Positions 45,237-58,178 of a stretch of 64,000 bases of DNA are shown here, in pieces (the first letter of the stretch is position 1; each line of letters starts with the position of its first letter). The stretch lies in the NCBI RefSeq assembly GCF_002288925.2, contig NW_022098001.1, forward strand, positions 3,402,660 through 3,466,659, read 5' to 3'. The translations under genes were made by a program, and so were the position numbers. Under the pieces are notes generated by a model. It had not been told where the DNA came from and ran no database searches. It saw only the letters and a list, made by a program, of their open reading frames with translations. Source of the stretch: Delphinapterus leucas (lineage: Eukaryota; Chordata; Mammalia; Artiodactyla; Monodontidae).

Positions 45237-46630
45237 TGCTAAATGCGAATGTAGTGAAAAGTAAAATGCAAACTGCTCTGTAATAAGTTGGTAAATATTA
45301 GACAATTTTTACATGATTGACTTTTTTGGCACTCTATTTAAGCACACACAAAGCATTTCAGAAAGGACATCGAGGACTATTTGTATATAATAGTATAAAT
45401 ATTTGAAATTCCATTTACCCTTTTAGGCAAAAATGTTTGGCTATTCTTTGCACAACTACTATAAATCTTTAAATAAACAATTATATCTAAGAAAAATGCT
45501 GACTTCAGGGAAATATCAGCAAAACATATTACAATGTGTCATTGTTCAGGAAAAAAAAATTCCAGCAAGTTTGGCAAAACTAAATTTAAAATTTTCTAGG
45601 AAGCTTGACTTTGTACCATTATTTTTATCCCTTAAAAAACAAGCACACAAAATAAGCACACAAATAAAAAGTTGTATTCAAATAAGATGCTGGAATTTCT
45701 CTGTGGACTTTGAATTTAATAGGTTTCCAACAGAATTTAGCCACCCTTCTCTGATGTGATTTGCACAAATCACATAAAAAGACATTGCTGGTGGTCTTAG
45801 AGCCAGCAGAGAAGGCGGTTTTGTTCACTTTCTCTATGAAAGCAGAGCAAAGGTAAGACATTTAGATTTACCTGCCATCGCAGGACTTCTTGGGGAAGTT
45901 TTATTTTTTCTCAAAACCTTAGTGAGTCATGCTGTTTGAAGTAGAAATACAGAAAATGCTACAATGAATTGGAATGTTGAGTGTAGAAGAATCTGATAGA
46001 ATCATGGGTAGATCAGAAACAGACTTGAGACATTTTAATTTACTTCATGCTGTAACAAATTTTTTGAAATATCTGAAAGTCCTAAAGCAGCAATATTAGT
46101 CCTGCCAAAGTGAAAAAAGTATAGCTTAATGATGACAGACAAATTTATTTGGCACTAATCTGTTACTTGTCAATTGTTCTCAATTAGATTTAATGTGCCT
46201 TGTATAATTTTAAAAACAAACTGAATAAAAATTGTGAGATTACAATTCTTACAGAATTCAATGGAAGTTACTAAATGATATTATAGCACTTCGGTGTTAG
46301 ATACAGAAATTAATGTCAAAGCATAATACCTCAAAGTAATAGACACTCATAACTGTTAGGCATTAGGTTTAATATAAAGTATGGATTAAACTACCGTAAG
46401 AGTTATCCTTGTTTTCATGTATGATTCTCTTTCAAACTGAAAGTTCCAAAAATCTTCTTAAAGAAGGTTTATACATTTTTGTTTCCATAATAGATTTGTT
46501 AAATTACAAATTAATAACTAACATTTCTAAGTAGGATTTCATATAAGATGTATACTTTTATCACAACAGTGAAACCTATGTCAAAACTTAAAAACATGGC
46601 ACAAGAATAAAAGATACTTTCTTGTACTTT
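45237..46630 (+). other. ABRA: ABRA 3'UTR with candidate poly(A) signals
   Basis: AT-rich DNA after the stop, free of recognisable transposons. AATAAA hexamers lie at 45472-45477, 46224-46229 and 46606-46611. The last is followed by the T/G-rich 'CTTGTACTTTATGTTCTTG', making it the best candidate for the distal end. Which signal is used cannot be told from sequence alone. Confidence 0.55.
46606..46611 (+). terminator. ABRA: candidate distal poly(A) signal of ABRA
   Basis: AATAAA followed within 30 bases by T/G-rich sequence. It is the furthest of three hexamers after the ABRA stop codon in a transposon-free stretch. Confidence 0.45.
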
Positions 46631-47536
46631 ATGTTCTTGTTTTTATATTACTGTTTTGAAGTTGTATTCCACAATGCCACTTTCTGGTGTTTGAAATACA
46701 AAATTATAGAGTGCAACTCGGGTTACTTCTAGAATCGGTGGAATATTTAGACAGAGAGCGCATATTCAACTCTGGACAGTAACAGTTTATGCAAGCATCG
46801 ATGCAGATCATTCAAAGTTCAGTTTGTCTGAACGTGAGGATGGAATTTAAAAGTCTTCTTCTCAGAGAGCTTACATTAACACTCTTCTGAATAAGGTGTG
46901 ACTCTAAAATCAGAAAGTTTTCTTAGAGGAAAATGCCTGCTATATGACAGATTTTTATCTTAAAAAAACTCCATGATAGGAAAAATCCATGGTTGAAAAC
47001 CTTAAGGCTTTTAGACAAAAAAAGATGAGTAGAACTCAGGTGGCAAACATGTTAATGAAAGTCCTCATATTTTCAGTCACCAAATAACATATGAAATAAT
47101 TACATATAAAGTAAATATACTATCAATAGCACTTTACTTTTGGCAATTCTAAATTCCTAGTAACGGATAAGTGTACAGTTGGTTTCCAAATCTTCAGGAT
47201 TTTTCCAAACTTTCAATCAGATGTTTAAAGAGCTTGGGGTTACTGAAAGGTACATTTTTGTTTTTTTAACCTTTTCTGTATGGACCTCCAAATGTTTGAT
47301 GCCTTTTAATTTCTTTAACTTGAAGTTTTATGACTTCCTGATTCCCAAGTTCACCTTCTTATCACTTTGCCCACTTACATCAACAGGAGGGAAGTCGGCA
47401 CTCGGACTTTCTTTCTCGCCAACACTGTGTTGGAAAATGAGGCTGCAACTATATTTTTACTTCTGCTTTTACTTTCCCTTCCCCAATTCAAGTTCCTTTT
47501 TTTTAAAATGAATTTTTATTTTTAATATATATATTT
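46631..47536. other. gap between ABRA and OXR1, no gene seen
   Basis: Unremarkable AT-rich sequence between the convergent genes. No exon or named repeat is seen. Confidence 0.5.
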
Positions 47537-47882
47537 TTAAATAAATTTATTTATTTACTTTTGGCTGCGTTGGGTCTTCGTTGCTGTACGCGGGCTTTCT
47601 CTAGCTGTGGCGAGCACGGGCTACTCTTTGTTGTGGTGCGTGGGCTTCTCATTGCGGTGGCTTCTCTTGTTGAGGAGCACAGGCTCTAGGTGCACGGGCT
47701 TCAGTAGTTGTGGCACGCGGGCTCAGCAGTTGTGGCTTGTGGGCTCTAGAGCGTAGGCTCAGTAGTTGTGGTGCACGGCCTTAGTTGCTCCGCGGCATGT
47801 GGGATCTTCCCAGATCAGGGCTCGAACCCATGTCCCCTGCATTGGCAGGCGGATTCTTAACCACTGCTCCACCAGTGAAGCC
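47537..47882 (-). mobile_element. long CHR-type SINE
   Basis: Reverse long form: TTTTGGCTGCGTTGGGTCTT, TTGTTGTGGTGCGTGGGCTT, TTAGTTGCTCCGCGGCATGT, and head end 'CTCCACCAGTGAAGCC' near 47867. Flanking T-rich CCTTTTTTTT runs may be the duplications. About 345 bp. Confidence 0.9.
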
Positions 47883-48329
47883 CCCCCACCCTTTTTTTTA
47901 ATACTACCAACAGATATATTAGGTACTGTTTCTCACATGATGTGGGAATAATTCTGTGTAAAGTAGAATTTCGTTTCAGTGGGAACTCATGCTAGAGAAA
48001 GTATCGCTGTACTTTATTGTCACTATTTTCAGGGATTACAGAAGCAGGGAACCATCTGGCCCACGTTAAAGTGGCCTCTTAATGCAGATGCCTCCTAGAA
48101 TATACATTTTCATTCCCAGTACCGAGGATGTTTCTTGATACACAGTAAGAACACAATGTCTGCAGAAGTATTTAATTTATAAATGCGCCGTAGGACCTAA
48201 CTTCTTGGCCTAGAGGTTTTCAGAGTGCCGTAGTTCAATATCATCCCAGCAAGGATTATCTCATGGCATTGTGTGCCCAGATTTGGGGGGCACCCCTGTA
48301 TCTAACAAAATCACATTGTATTTACTTTT

Positions 48330-48533
48330 TTTTTTTTTTTTGCGGTATGCGGGCCTCTCACTGCTGTGGCCTCTCCCATTGTGGAGCACAGGCTCCAGAC
48401 GCGCAGGCTCAGCAGCCATGGCTCACGGGCCTAGCCGCTCCGCGGCATGTGGGATCTTCCCAGACCGGGGCACGAACCCGTGTCCCCTGCATCGGCAGGC
48501 GGACTCTCAACCACTGCGCCACCAAGGAAGCCC
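48330..48533 (-). mobile_element. short CHR-type SINE with TSD
   Basis: Poly-T then GCGGTATGCGGGCCTCTCAC and reverse head GCGCCACCAAGGAAGCC. Duplications TGTATTTACTTTT at 48317-48329 and TGCATTTACTTTT at 48534-48546 differ by one base. The DNA between it and the previous SINE (47883-48316) shows no gene. Confidence 0.93.
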
Positions 48534-48724
48534 TGCATTTACTTTTTGACCAATAAATTCCAATCCCAAAATTTCCTTTTAAGATACAACTCAAACAATA
48601 TGAAAATACATATGCATAACATAGTGTACTATTTTTAATTGTACAATAATGCAATAACCTAATACATATAGGAAAATGGCCGAAAAAAGCATGGTACATA
48701 CACACGGATGCAGCTCTGAAAAAA

Positions 48725-49230
48725 GTAAGGAAAAGGTTGCAGGGGAGATTAAGATGGCAGAGAGTAGGAGAATGCTGAGCTCACCTCACCCCAGGAACAC
48801 ATCAACAGTACAACTTCACGTGGAGCAATTCTCACTGAAAACAAACTGGAGACTGGCAGAAAGGCTATTCTACAACGAAGGCTCTAAAGAAAGATTCACA
48901 CAGAACCAGGTAGGAAGGGAGGAGAAGCTGTCAGATCAGGGCCTGCGCCCTGAGCAGGGAACACAAAGAGGAGGGGGATATATCACAAGCTCGGGGATCC
49001 TGCCTGGGGAGTGAGGGGCTCGAGACACATATTGGGCACCCCCAGACCTGGAGTCCAACACTGGGAAGATGAGCCCCTTTAGCTGGTTTGAAAACCAGTG
49101 CGCCTTACCAGAGGGCTGGCTGTAAGAACCAAGACTCTGCTAGTGAAGAGTGCCCACATACTTGATCACTTCCAGGAACAAGCCAGAGGAAGCAGTAAAT
49201 TAGACTCAGTAAAACAGGTGAATGGGTGAA
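48725..49230 (+). mobile_element. L1 5'UTR-like fragment
   Basis: The opening GGAGATTAAGATGGCAGAGA, the following 'CTGAGCTCACCTCACCCCAG' and the GC-richer body with CACCCCCAGACCTGGAG look like an L1 5'UTR start. It sits in forward orientation next to antisense L1 DNA and carries no intact frame. Assignment is from general resemblance. Confidence 0.5.
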
Positions 49231-49299
49231 TGTATGGAGGGAGCAGGGCAATGGTCAGGAGAGGAGAAAGAAAGCAAATAGTTCTTTTTTAAACACTCT

Positions 49300-51475
49300 A
49301 GTACATATATTTTGGTAAACAAATATACACAATTACTGTTGGGTACATAGCAAGGAATGAAATTTGCCAGCCAAATTTAGCTTTAGTAGAATACCGCCAA
49401 AAAATGTTTTCCAAAGTTATTTCACTTCACATTCCTTTTTAAAATAGCGCTTATTGGCTGTTTTAATACTTTTAGGAATTACCAAAGTCTTCTGCCTTTT
49501 TCGTCTTTTGAGTCGTAGTCATTTGTATATTGTGTATATGAGACCTTCATTAGATCTGTGTATTACAAAAACCTTCTACTCTGTTGGTTGCCTTTTCATT
49601 TTTAATGATGTCTTTTGATGAAAAGCTCTTAACATTTTAATGTAGTATAATTTACCATTTTTTTCCTTTATAGTTAGTGCTTTTCTGTCCAATGTATGTG
49701 TATCCTAAAGTCATGATGATATTCTCCTATATTTTTCAACTAAAAGCATTATTTTTTTACCTTTAACATTTAGATCTACAATCTGTAATTAATTTTTGTA
49801 TGTGGTATGAGATAGGTCAAGATTTTTTGTTCCATACAGACATCCAATTAATCCAGCATCATTTATTGAAAAGGCCATTCTCTCCACTAAGCAGCAGCAG
49901 CATCTTTTTAAAAAATCAGTCTGTTTCTAGACTCTTGACTTTAATCCATTTTTTTGTATATCCTTTGACCAATACCACATTGTTTTAAACACCTTTTTAA
50001 TAGATCCTGATTATCTAGTATTTAAGACCACAGCCTCATTCTTCACTGTTGCCTCAGCTGTTCTTTGCCTTTACATTTCCATATAAATTATAGACCAGCT
50101 TAATTTCCACAAATAAACCTGGCTGAGATTTTCCCAGCCAATACAGATTGATTTTAGAGAACTGACATCCTTCAACTTTGTCTTCATATCATGAGCATGG
50201 TATATCCTTCCTACTTATGTCTATCTTTTTGTTACATATCCGATTTTTTCAGTGGTATTGCAAAATGACAGTATTTTAAGCTTCATTTTCTAACTATTGG
50301 TTTAGAAAGAATAAAAAGAAGGGTTTTTACTCTTTTTTTTAATATTGAACTTGTCTTTAGTGACCTTGGTAAATCAAATGATTTCAATAGTTTGATTTTT
50401 TTGGAATTTTCTATGTCCACGATTATGTCCTATACAAATGACATTTAAAGTCTTTTCTTCCCAGTCCTTATGCCTTTTATCTTGCTTTATTGAACTGGTT
50501 GGAACTTCCAGGATAATGTTGAATAGAAGTGGTGAAAGCAGTTATTATTGTTACGTTTCCTACTTCTGGGAGGAAACTTTCAATAATTCACCATTAAAGA
50601 TGATGCTTCCTGTACATTTTTCAAGGATATTTTTTTTATCAGATTGAGGAAGATCCCTTCTTTTCTAATTTGCTAAGTTTTTATCATAAACAGGCACTGA
50701 AATTGATCAAATGCTTCTTTTGCTTCTGTAGAGATGATCATGGATTTTTCTTCTTTAAATGTGGAAAACAGTACCAATTTAAAAATAACTACTGTTTGCT
50801 TTCCTGGAATAAACTCAATTTGGTTGTAATATATTATTCTTTCATACATTGCTAAATTTGATTTGTGAATATTTTATATAGGATTTTGTATCTATGCTCA
50901 TACCATGCTGTTCTGTAATTTTTTTGGTAAGGATTGTAAAGTTTTGGTATCAAGGTGGTGCTAGCCTCAATAACATAAGTTCTCCCTTTTCTCAGTACCC
51001 TGGAAGAGTTCATGTAAGACTGATACTTTATTTTTCCTTAAATACTTAAAAGGATTACCCAGTGGAAGCATACAGACCTGAGTTTTTTGTGGGAAGGATT
51101 TTTTTTTTTTAATTAAGCGATTCAGTTTAATACAAAAATTTTATTTCTTCTTGGATCATTTTTTAATAAATTCTGTTTTCCAAAACATTTTTCTTTTCAT
51201 TTACATTGTCAAGTTTATTGATGCAAAGTTCTTCACAATATCTTATCTCTTTAAGGTTCAATGGTTCCAGTGATGTCTCCGTTTAAATTCTTAACAGTGA
51301 TTTATCTTTTTCTTAATCTTGCTGGAGGTTTACAATTTTATTATTCTCAGATTTTCTGTTCTGTATGCTTGTTTTAAATTTTATTGATTTTTGCTCACAT
51401 CTTTATTTCGTTTTTCCTTCTATTTTCATTAGGTTAAATTTGTTACTGTTCTTCTAGCTGCTTGAGATGGATGCT
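49300..51475 (-). mobile_element. old L1 ORF2 region, decayed
   Basis: Antisense L1 text is recognisable throughout: 'TGGTTGCCTTTTCATTTTTA' near 49583, 'CATCATTTATTGAAAAGGCC' near 49857, 'CAGCATCTTTTTAAAAAATC' near 49900, 'GTAGAGATGATCATGGATTT' near 50728, and 'GCTGCTTGAGATGGATGCTT' near 51458. Many frameshifts and stops; it is an old L1 copy. Confidence 0.75.
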
Positions 51476-51479
51476 TACA

Positions 51480-52300
51480 GCCTTTTCTTCTGCCTGTCAC
51501 TTAATATTACTATACCCCCAAAACCTATCTCAAGAATTCTCTTTTCACTCAGTCTATAATCTCCAAGGGCATCTCATCCACAGGTTATGGCTTCAACATC
51601 TACCTATATGTTGTTGATTTAAAATTTTTTTAATCTATCAGAACAGAATATTAATTCCCCCCTGCCCCCAATCTGTTCTCTAGTTTCTCATATTATACTA
51701 TAATAAGTTCCACAACTAACCTAACTTCCCTATCTGCTGCTTGTTTCTACTCTTTGTACATCACCCATCTCGATGAATAATATATTCCTAACAAAAAAAC
51801 CTGAGAGCTATCCTTAACTCTTTCTGACATCCAATTAATAACCATATCTTGTTAATCCTAATTCCTAAATCTGTTTCATATCCATGCCTCCTTTCTTATC
51901 ACTATTGCTACTATTCTCGTTCAGACCTCAACATTTTCGCTCTGGACTTTTCAACAGTCTTATTAGTGTCCTTGTCTCTAATTTGTTTCTCTACTAATCT
52001 ACTTTTCACAGACATCTTTCTAAAGTGGAAATCTGATCATAACATTCTTGCACTCAAATTTTCTTAATCGCTCCTATGAGATTAAAAAAAAATCTAAATT
52101 TTTTGACACTGCACAACAACAGAGCTCTTTATGAAATTAGTCTTACCTTGCTATGCACTCCCCACCAAGAAAACCAGGCACATAATTTAAAAATAACAAA
52201 TGACTTACATTTCCTCATGTGCCAAGTACCCAAGTACATCCCCATTTTTTAAACTGTGCTGTTCCCTCTGTTTGAATGCATCCTTCCATCATTATTACTA
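51480..52300 (+). mobile_element. L2 LINE fossil
   Basis: 'AAGTGGAAATCTGATCATAA' near 52024, 'CTTGCACTCAAATTTTCTTA' and 'CTTACCTTGCTATGCACTCC' near 52143 match the L2 pattern in forward orientation. The 5' part (51480-51850) is weaker. Confidence 0.6.
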
Positions 52301-52445
52301 TTACCACCACCACACCACCACCATAGCTCCTAGAACCATTTTTCACATATAAAAGACAGTGGTACATTTAATCAGACTTCTTAAATATAAAAATAACTTG
52401 ATTATTCAATAAATCCAAACTCAAATGTATATTTATGTATTTAAT

Positions 52446-54201
52446 TTTATTTGGTATACACCACTATGACCTTACTGTAACTGAAGTCCAGTACAGGGTT
52501 TTTTATGATTAGTCCACTCCACAAAGACAATAATACTGCTGTGGAAGACCAAAGGGGGAAAGAAACTGATATATTTATTTACAGTTCCCTATATTGTAAA
52601 CATTTAATCTACACACCGGTAGTAACTTTTAATGAGAGCTTTACATAAACAAGGAAACGATGCCCTGTATTTCTATTCATATTCAGCAATAGCATATTAA
52701 ATAGATTATCAGATTTTCTTTTTCATTAGCATTATGCTTTCTTTAGATAGTTATCTAAACTTTCAAAAGATCTAAATATATCCAAGTACTATACAACTAA
52801 ATCTACTTAAGCCAACATATTTGGCTTATAATGTCATTTTTAGAATAATTTAAAGTGCTATAAGCAACCTGGCAATCAACACTTTCTATAAGAACAAAAC
52901 TACCTTTAAACATTAATTTACAAGATAATATACAATGTTTACCTGGAATAGCTGAAATTTCAGCACAAGGTCACTGTCACATGTATAACGGCAGGATTTT
53001 TTTGCATTACATGAAGCTTTGAAATTAACTGATGAATTATTGCCGCAATGGCTTATTACTGGTTTCCTACAAAAGAGGATAAGAACTACTGATATATTTT
53101 ATCTTTTCTTTTTTTGAGGTCACTTTACAGTAAGTTTGCATATTCAACAAGTCTACTGAGTTACAATATTCTACTATAATCATTGCCCTTTTATAACAGC
53201 AAATGCTAATGGTGATTAATAACATATACCAATCAAAAAAAAATCACAAGGTTTTTTTTTTTTTTCTTTTGAACAGGAACCTTATTTTGGGAGTTGGTGT
53301 GCAACAAGGCTAAAACAACAGAACTATAAAACAGTATACCTGACACAATATGTTGACGAAATATGCATCTGTTTCTTAGTTTTTGTAGTTATGATAATGC
53401 CCTGCTAAGCTACAAATATGTAAATAGTATATTTTCTTGCTTGATATATTAAATTCAGTAGAATCATCAAGTTCTCATTCTCCTTTGTCATTTTGTAACT
53501 CTTTATCAGATAATTCAACAATGAAAGCATATGCCCAAACCTGCAGATCATGTGCACTGTGGTCTATTACAATCAGAATTTTCCTCAAATTTCATTTTTA
53601 TTAAAATGAAATTGAGAATACAGGCAAAATTAATAAAGAGAATGTTGTACTGTGAATTAAAACTAGAACTCAGTGGTCTATGAAGTATGCATTGTTTTGG
53701 CATGTGTTTTTTCCTTTATAAGAATAACTAAGCGGAGCATGTCGAAAAGTCACCTGTGCCAACCTCACAGATACAGCAGTACCTAGTCTTCGTTCCCTCA
53801 ATATCCCAGGTTAGACTACTCTACTAAAACAATCAATATAGTTTAAAAAATAATAAACCAAAATAGGTTCAACAAAAGAGCACCATCCTATTAGGAGACT
53901 GAGAAAACATGGATTATAGATGAGGTGGTCACTATGATCAAAATGCTACCAAAATTCTGACAAAACCTAAGCTGTTACACTGCAGGGACCCACGCCATGG
54001 TCTAACCCTAAAGACCTCTGGGACAGAAACATGATTTTAAAAATAAATTCCAAAATTATAGCTGTAAGAAATGGTGATATGAACTATTTTTAAAGCATGA
54101 GTTACATGTTACATTGTATTGCTTCTTGAACTTTCCAAACAATGCCTGTTTGTCCATGTCAGGTTTGGGCCATTATCCTGCTAAGAGAGAGAGCATTATA
54201 T
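52446..54201 (-). other. OXR1: OXR1 3'UTR (end uncertain)
   Basis: Transposon-free AT-rich DNA following the OXR1 stop. On the - strand AATAAA occurs at 52579-52574 and 52451-52446, either of which could end the message, giving a 3'UTR of about 1.6-1.75 kb. The use of these sites is inferred. A poly-T run at 53253-53266 and other homopolymers are present. Confidence 0.5.
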
Positions 54202-54337
54202 TCATTCAAAAGCCCAGATTTCAATGTCTTGGATAAAGAAGTCTTCCTTCTTAGAAAGTGTATGATTTCCAAATGTTTTACAAGAATGGCTTCTTCCATG
54301 GTAGAGATCTCCATCAAGCCACAGGGCAAATTCTCCC
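54202..54337 (-). CDS. OXR1: OXR1 last coding exon, end of the TLDc domain
   Basis: Oxidation resistance protein 1 protects cells, notably neurons, from oxidative damage. Its C-terminal TLDc domain is the conserved functional part and in this family is linked to V-ATPase. On the - strand this exon reads (G)GEFALWLDGDLYHGRSHSCK, then TFGNHTLSKKEDFFIQDIEI and WAFE, ending at TGA 54204-54202. The acceptor is a TTTTCTTCTATGTATTACAG tract ending at 54338. The first base completes a GGG codon begun in the previous exon, restoring the glycine run. The exon is intact, with no frameshift or stop. Confidence 0.96.
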
Positions 54338-54763
54338 CTGTAATACATAGAAGAAAATAGTTCTAACAAAAATCTTTTAATACTTATGCCCTAAGTTGTA
54401 AAAGAATAATTGCAGAAGTTGTAAAATATTAATTTAATGAGACATTTCAATATTCAACAACTCTAAAAATCTTTTTCAAAACCATTCCCTACTCCTTTCC
54501 ACACAAAGTGGCACAAGGCAACTTTGTTTTGTTCATATCCCATTATAAAATCACTTAACATATAGATCAAGGAGTAAGATGAACCCTCTAAAATTATAGA
54601 ATTAGCTTTTGAGGCAGGTACTACTCTGTTATTCTTTGCTTGGTATTATGAATTTCTCTTTGCTGTTTGGTTTTAATATATTTAACATGAGTTTCTTAGA
54701 GACATGAAAACTCCCTATCATCTAAAATAAAATGTGTGGTTAATGTTAAGGGTTCACTCTCTT

Positions 54764-54967
54764 TTTCTTTTTTTTGAGGTATGTGGGCCTCTCACTGTCG
54801 CGGCCTCTCCCACTGCGGAGCACAGCCTCCGGAGGCGCAGGCTCAACGGCCATGGCTCACGGGCCCAGCCGCTCCGCGGCACGTGGGATCCTCCCGGACC
54901 AGGGCACGAACCCGTGTCCCCTGCATTGGCAGGCAGCCTCTCAACCACTGTGCCACCAGGGAAGCCC
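54764..54967 (-). mobile_element. short CHR-type SINE with TSD
   Basis: T-rich tail, GCGGCACGTGGGATCCTCCC, and head GTGCCACCAGGGAAGCC at the right end. Duplications AAGGGTTCACTCTCTT at 54748-54763 and AAGGGTTCAATCTCTT at 54968-54983 differ by one base. It is in the same orientation as OXR1. Confidence 0.94.
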
Positions 54968-56427
54968 AAGGGTTCAATCTCTTAACTCACAGCTGAGGAA
55001 ACTTTAGACTTGAGTTGTTCAAGGTCCCACATGTGATTTATGTTGAAGCTGGAATTTGAATCAGGTCTATCTGACTCCAAAGCCTATATTCAGTCCATCG
55101 CATGATTTTGATTTCTTTGGGGCTCCTGTTTGGAATTCTGGAATATCAAGTCCTTATAGCTCCCATTTTCTGAGACTGTACTCACCTTCAAAGACTGTAA
55201 ACTTGTCTTAATTTGTTATCAACTGACCCAATGGTTAGTTTAGCTTGCTGGAAGCATGTTGCATCATTAACACTAAGTTGCAGCAAATATCTAATGACAT
55301 TGTGTACATTACTTTCAAAGACTAAAGGCACCCTTAATAGCTTGAAATTATAAGCCACTTGCTTGTGAGGCTTTCCTGGAGAGCTAACTGAATCACATGT
55401 AAGACCACCATTGGAGTAGGGACGAATGACTCTGCCTTCTCCCCAAACAAAAAAGGTGTAATTGGAACATATAAACATTATAAGCTAATTCCAACAACTA
55501 AAAATAACATGGTTTTTAGTTACCTGGTTATGTCCTTCAGAGAAGGCTATCATAACCATGGTTAATTTTTAATCATTGAAATCATGTCTTCCAAATACCT
55601 ATCTATAGAGAAGTTGTAAGAGAATGTGCTAGAATCACTCAGGATGATGAATATTCAGGCTAACAAGATTCTGTGACCTGAATGAATTATTATTATATAT
55701 CCTGAAATGTGGGAAACAAATAACACTTCTATAAATTTAGGAATTATTTAGCATACATTATTCTGATCCTGAAGGATAGAGAGAAATAACAAATGAAGGA
55801 AGTCGTGTTTGCCAAGGGCTAGTTGAGGAGTCTAGGCTAAGAGGCAGTAAAGCAAGCTACCCCCAAATACCATGAAGACTAAATGAAGTTGGAATACCAG
55901 AACAAAAAAACAAAGTTTCTCACAATGCTTGCTATGCCAAAAGAATCAAATCAAACTGCTGATTACTCATACTGTTAAAAAAAAAGAAAACAAGCCCTGA
56001 AAATCGGGGGGGGGGTGTCACTAACATTTTTAACAGGAAAACAGATTTCTATTGTCTAAAATATCAATCCAAATAGTCTCCAGGGTAGAATAACATGAAA
56101 AATTTTAGACCTTTTTTATAAATTGAGAGAAAGAACATATCACCATGGTTTTCTGAAAATTTGAGAAGTTCTAAGGGATTAGTGTATTTCTCTTTCAACT
56201 ATCAAGAAGTCACTAGACTTTAAAAGAAGGGTTTTAATCAAAAGGGTTAATCAAAGGGGAATCAACTAAACAGCATTTTGAGATGAGTAATATTCTACCA
56301 AGAGTTTCAAATACTACACTCAAGCACCTTCTTGCAAATATTATACTTTCTTAGTCATAATATATAAATTAGGATTCCAATGTCAAAACTTTCCAAAGAT
56401 AGCCGATTTTATAAATAACACAAATGA

Positions 56428-56632
56428 ATTTTTTTTTTTTTCGGTACGCGGGCCTCTCACTGTTGTGGCCTCTCCCGTCGCGGAGCACAGGCCCCGGACG
56501 CACAGGCTCAGCGGCCATGGCTCACGGGCCCAGCCATTCTGCGGCATGTGGGATCCTCCTGGACCGAGGCACGAACCCGTTTCCCCTGCATCGGCAGGCG
56601 GACTCTCAACCACTGCGCCACCAGGGAAGCCC
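56428..56632 (-). mobile_element. short CHR-type SINE with TSD
   Basis: Poly-T tail, CGGTACGCGGGCCTCTCACT and head GCGCCACCAGGGAAGCC. Duplication CACAAATGA at 56419-56427 and 56633-56641. It lies only about 50 bases downstream, on the OXR1 strand, of the donor at 56691. Confidence 0.93.
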
Positions 56633-56691
56633 CACAAATGATTTTTAAAGTTTCTTTCAAAATCTCACAGTCAAATGTTCAAGAGACTTAC

Positions 56692-56765
56692 CCTCCACCA
56701 CCAAAAGCTAGTGAATCCATGTCTCCTTTGATAAAAAACATATTATCTCCTGTCCACTTAAAGAC
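56692..56765 (-). CDS. OXR1: OXR1 penultimate coding exon, TLDc domain
   Basis: Reads VFKWTGDNMFFIKGDMDSLA then FGGGG on the - strand. This is the TLDc segment preceding the glycine run. The exon is 74 bases: 24 codons plus two bases of a glycine codon finished in the last exon. Acceptor ...TTTTTGTAG precedes 56765 and a consensus donor GTAAGT follows 56692. The frame joins both neighbours without interruption. Confidence 0.96.
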
Positions 56766-58178
56766 CTACAAAAATGACAAAAGCTTTAAATATGTAGATG
56801 AAAATATCACTATCTATGTGAATTTCTCTTTTCTGACTACAAGAGTTCAATGGTTAATGAGATAAGTTAAAAAAAGTAGAAAATTAGTTAAAAACTGAGT
56901 AGATGTCATTAACTTTTATTTTAGCATCAAATATAAATGAACATTAATTTGATAATGTTTTAACATTTTGGTATAGGGCCAAGGTCTTTTCTTTGGGTAT
57001 GAATTTGCCTATCATTATTCTCACAGAAGCCTATAGCACGTGTTTATGCTTTCCAGTTTCAATTTCTTTAAAGAGGATTGAACATAAAAACACTTGAGAC
57101 ATTCAAGGGTAAAACTTTTAGATGTTAATATTCTTAAATATTTTTAACCTTTCATGCAAGTTCTACCTAAACCTAATACAACATCAATTTCTAGCACCTC
57201 ACCTTTATAAAAATTTTCCGAAGTATTCATTACAGTTTTCAATAAAATACACTTTAGCACTCACTTTTTCATATACATATAACATTTAATTACATTATTA
57301 GTTACCAGGTAGAAACAGCATCATAAAAAAGGAGTGGAAACAAGTATAACTGAAACTTCAAAAATCTGTAACAACTACAAGCTTCCAGGTAGCTGTAGGC
57401 ATCAGTTGATATGTTTTATGGAAGGAATGGAAAGCACTAGTTAATCTGGTGAGCCACTTAAACCCAAATTTGTTAAGAGAGTTCATTCCTATTATGTTAT
57501 CAAATCCTATTTTGTTCATTATAGAAACTGTTCCTAAAGACAATTTTTAAAAAAACCAACTGTGCTGATCCCTATTTTCAAGGTTATAATTTCATCTCTT
57601 AGGTACTGTCTGACATGCTGAACCTGACTGTACCAGAGACTCTGAGATTGCACTCAATGCTTTAAACAGTTACACATTCACTAAAATTCATGTATTAAAT
57701 TTCAGATCTCATTGGCATTAGAATGTATCTAATTTTAGTCAAGTCACAATAAAGAAAATGAAATCAGGTAATCACTGTTGATTTAACCCCAAATAATTTG
57801 TTTTTAAAATTTTCAAGACTGACATCATTAAACTTAGTCATTAAAAGTTTCTAGAAATTTTACAAAGATAATTAATAAACAAAACAGTAATAATGACGTA
57901 TACTCCTTACTGAGCCCATGATGTCTTTCTGGTACCACACCAAGTGTTACACATATATGATTCTCATTTAATTTTTAAACAATCTTGTTACATTTTATGA
58001 TCCCCATTCTAACCACAGGAAAGTTGAAGCTCACAATGGTCAAAAAAGTGCTTGGTTATCAGTTAGTAAAAGGCAGAGATTGAGAGTCAAATGCAAGTAT
58101 GCAGGACTCCAAAGTGAATGTTCTATTCAAGATGACACCTCTTCACAAACTGAATATAACTGGAATAAGTGTTCTTAC
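56766..58178 (-). other. OXR1: OXR1 intron
   Basis: Donor GTAAGA after 58179 and acceptor TTTTTGTAG before 56765. A MIR in reverse is visible at about 57905-58085 ('CCTTACTGAGCCCATGATGT', 'CATTTTATGATCCCCATTCT'). The rest of the intron (56766-57904) shows no named repeat. Confidence 0.88.

Larger units (their letters stand above)
54338..56691 (-). other. OXR1: OXR1 last intron
   Basis: Lies between donor GTAAGT (56691-56686 on the - strand) and acceptor ...TTACAG at 54338. It holds two short SINEs and a MIR trace in reverse at about 55010-55105 ('CAGCTGAGGAAACTTTAGAC'). The part 55110-56418 has no named repeat and contains a G-run at 56007-56016. Confidence 0.9.
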
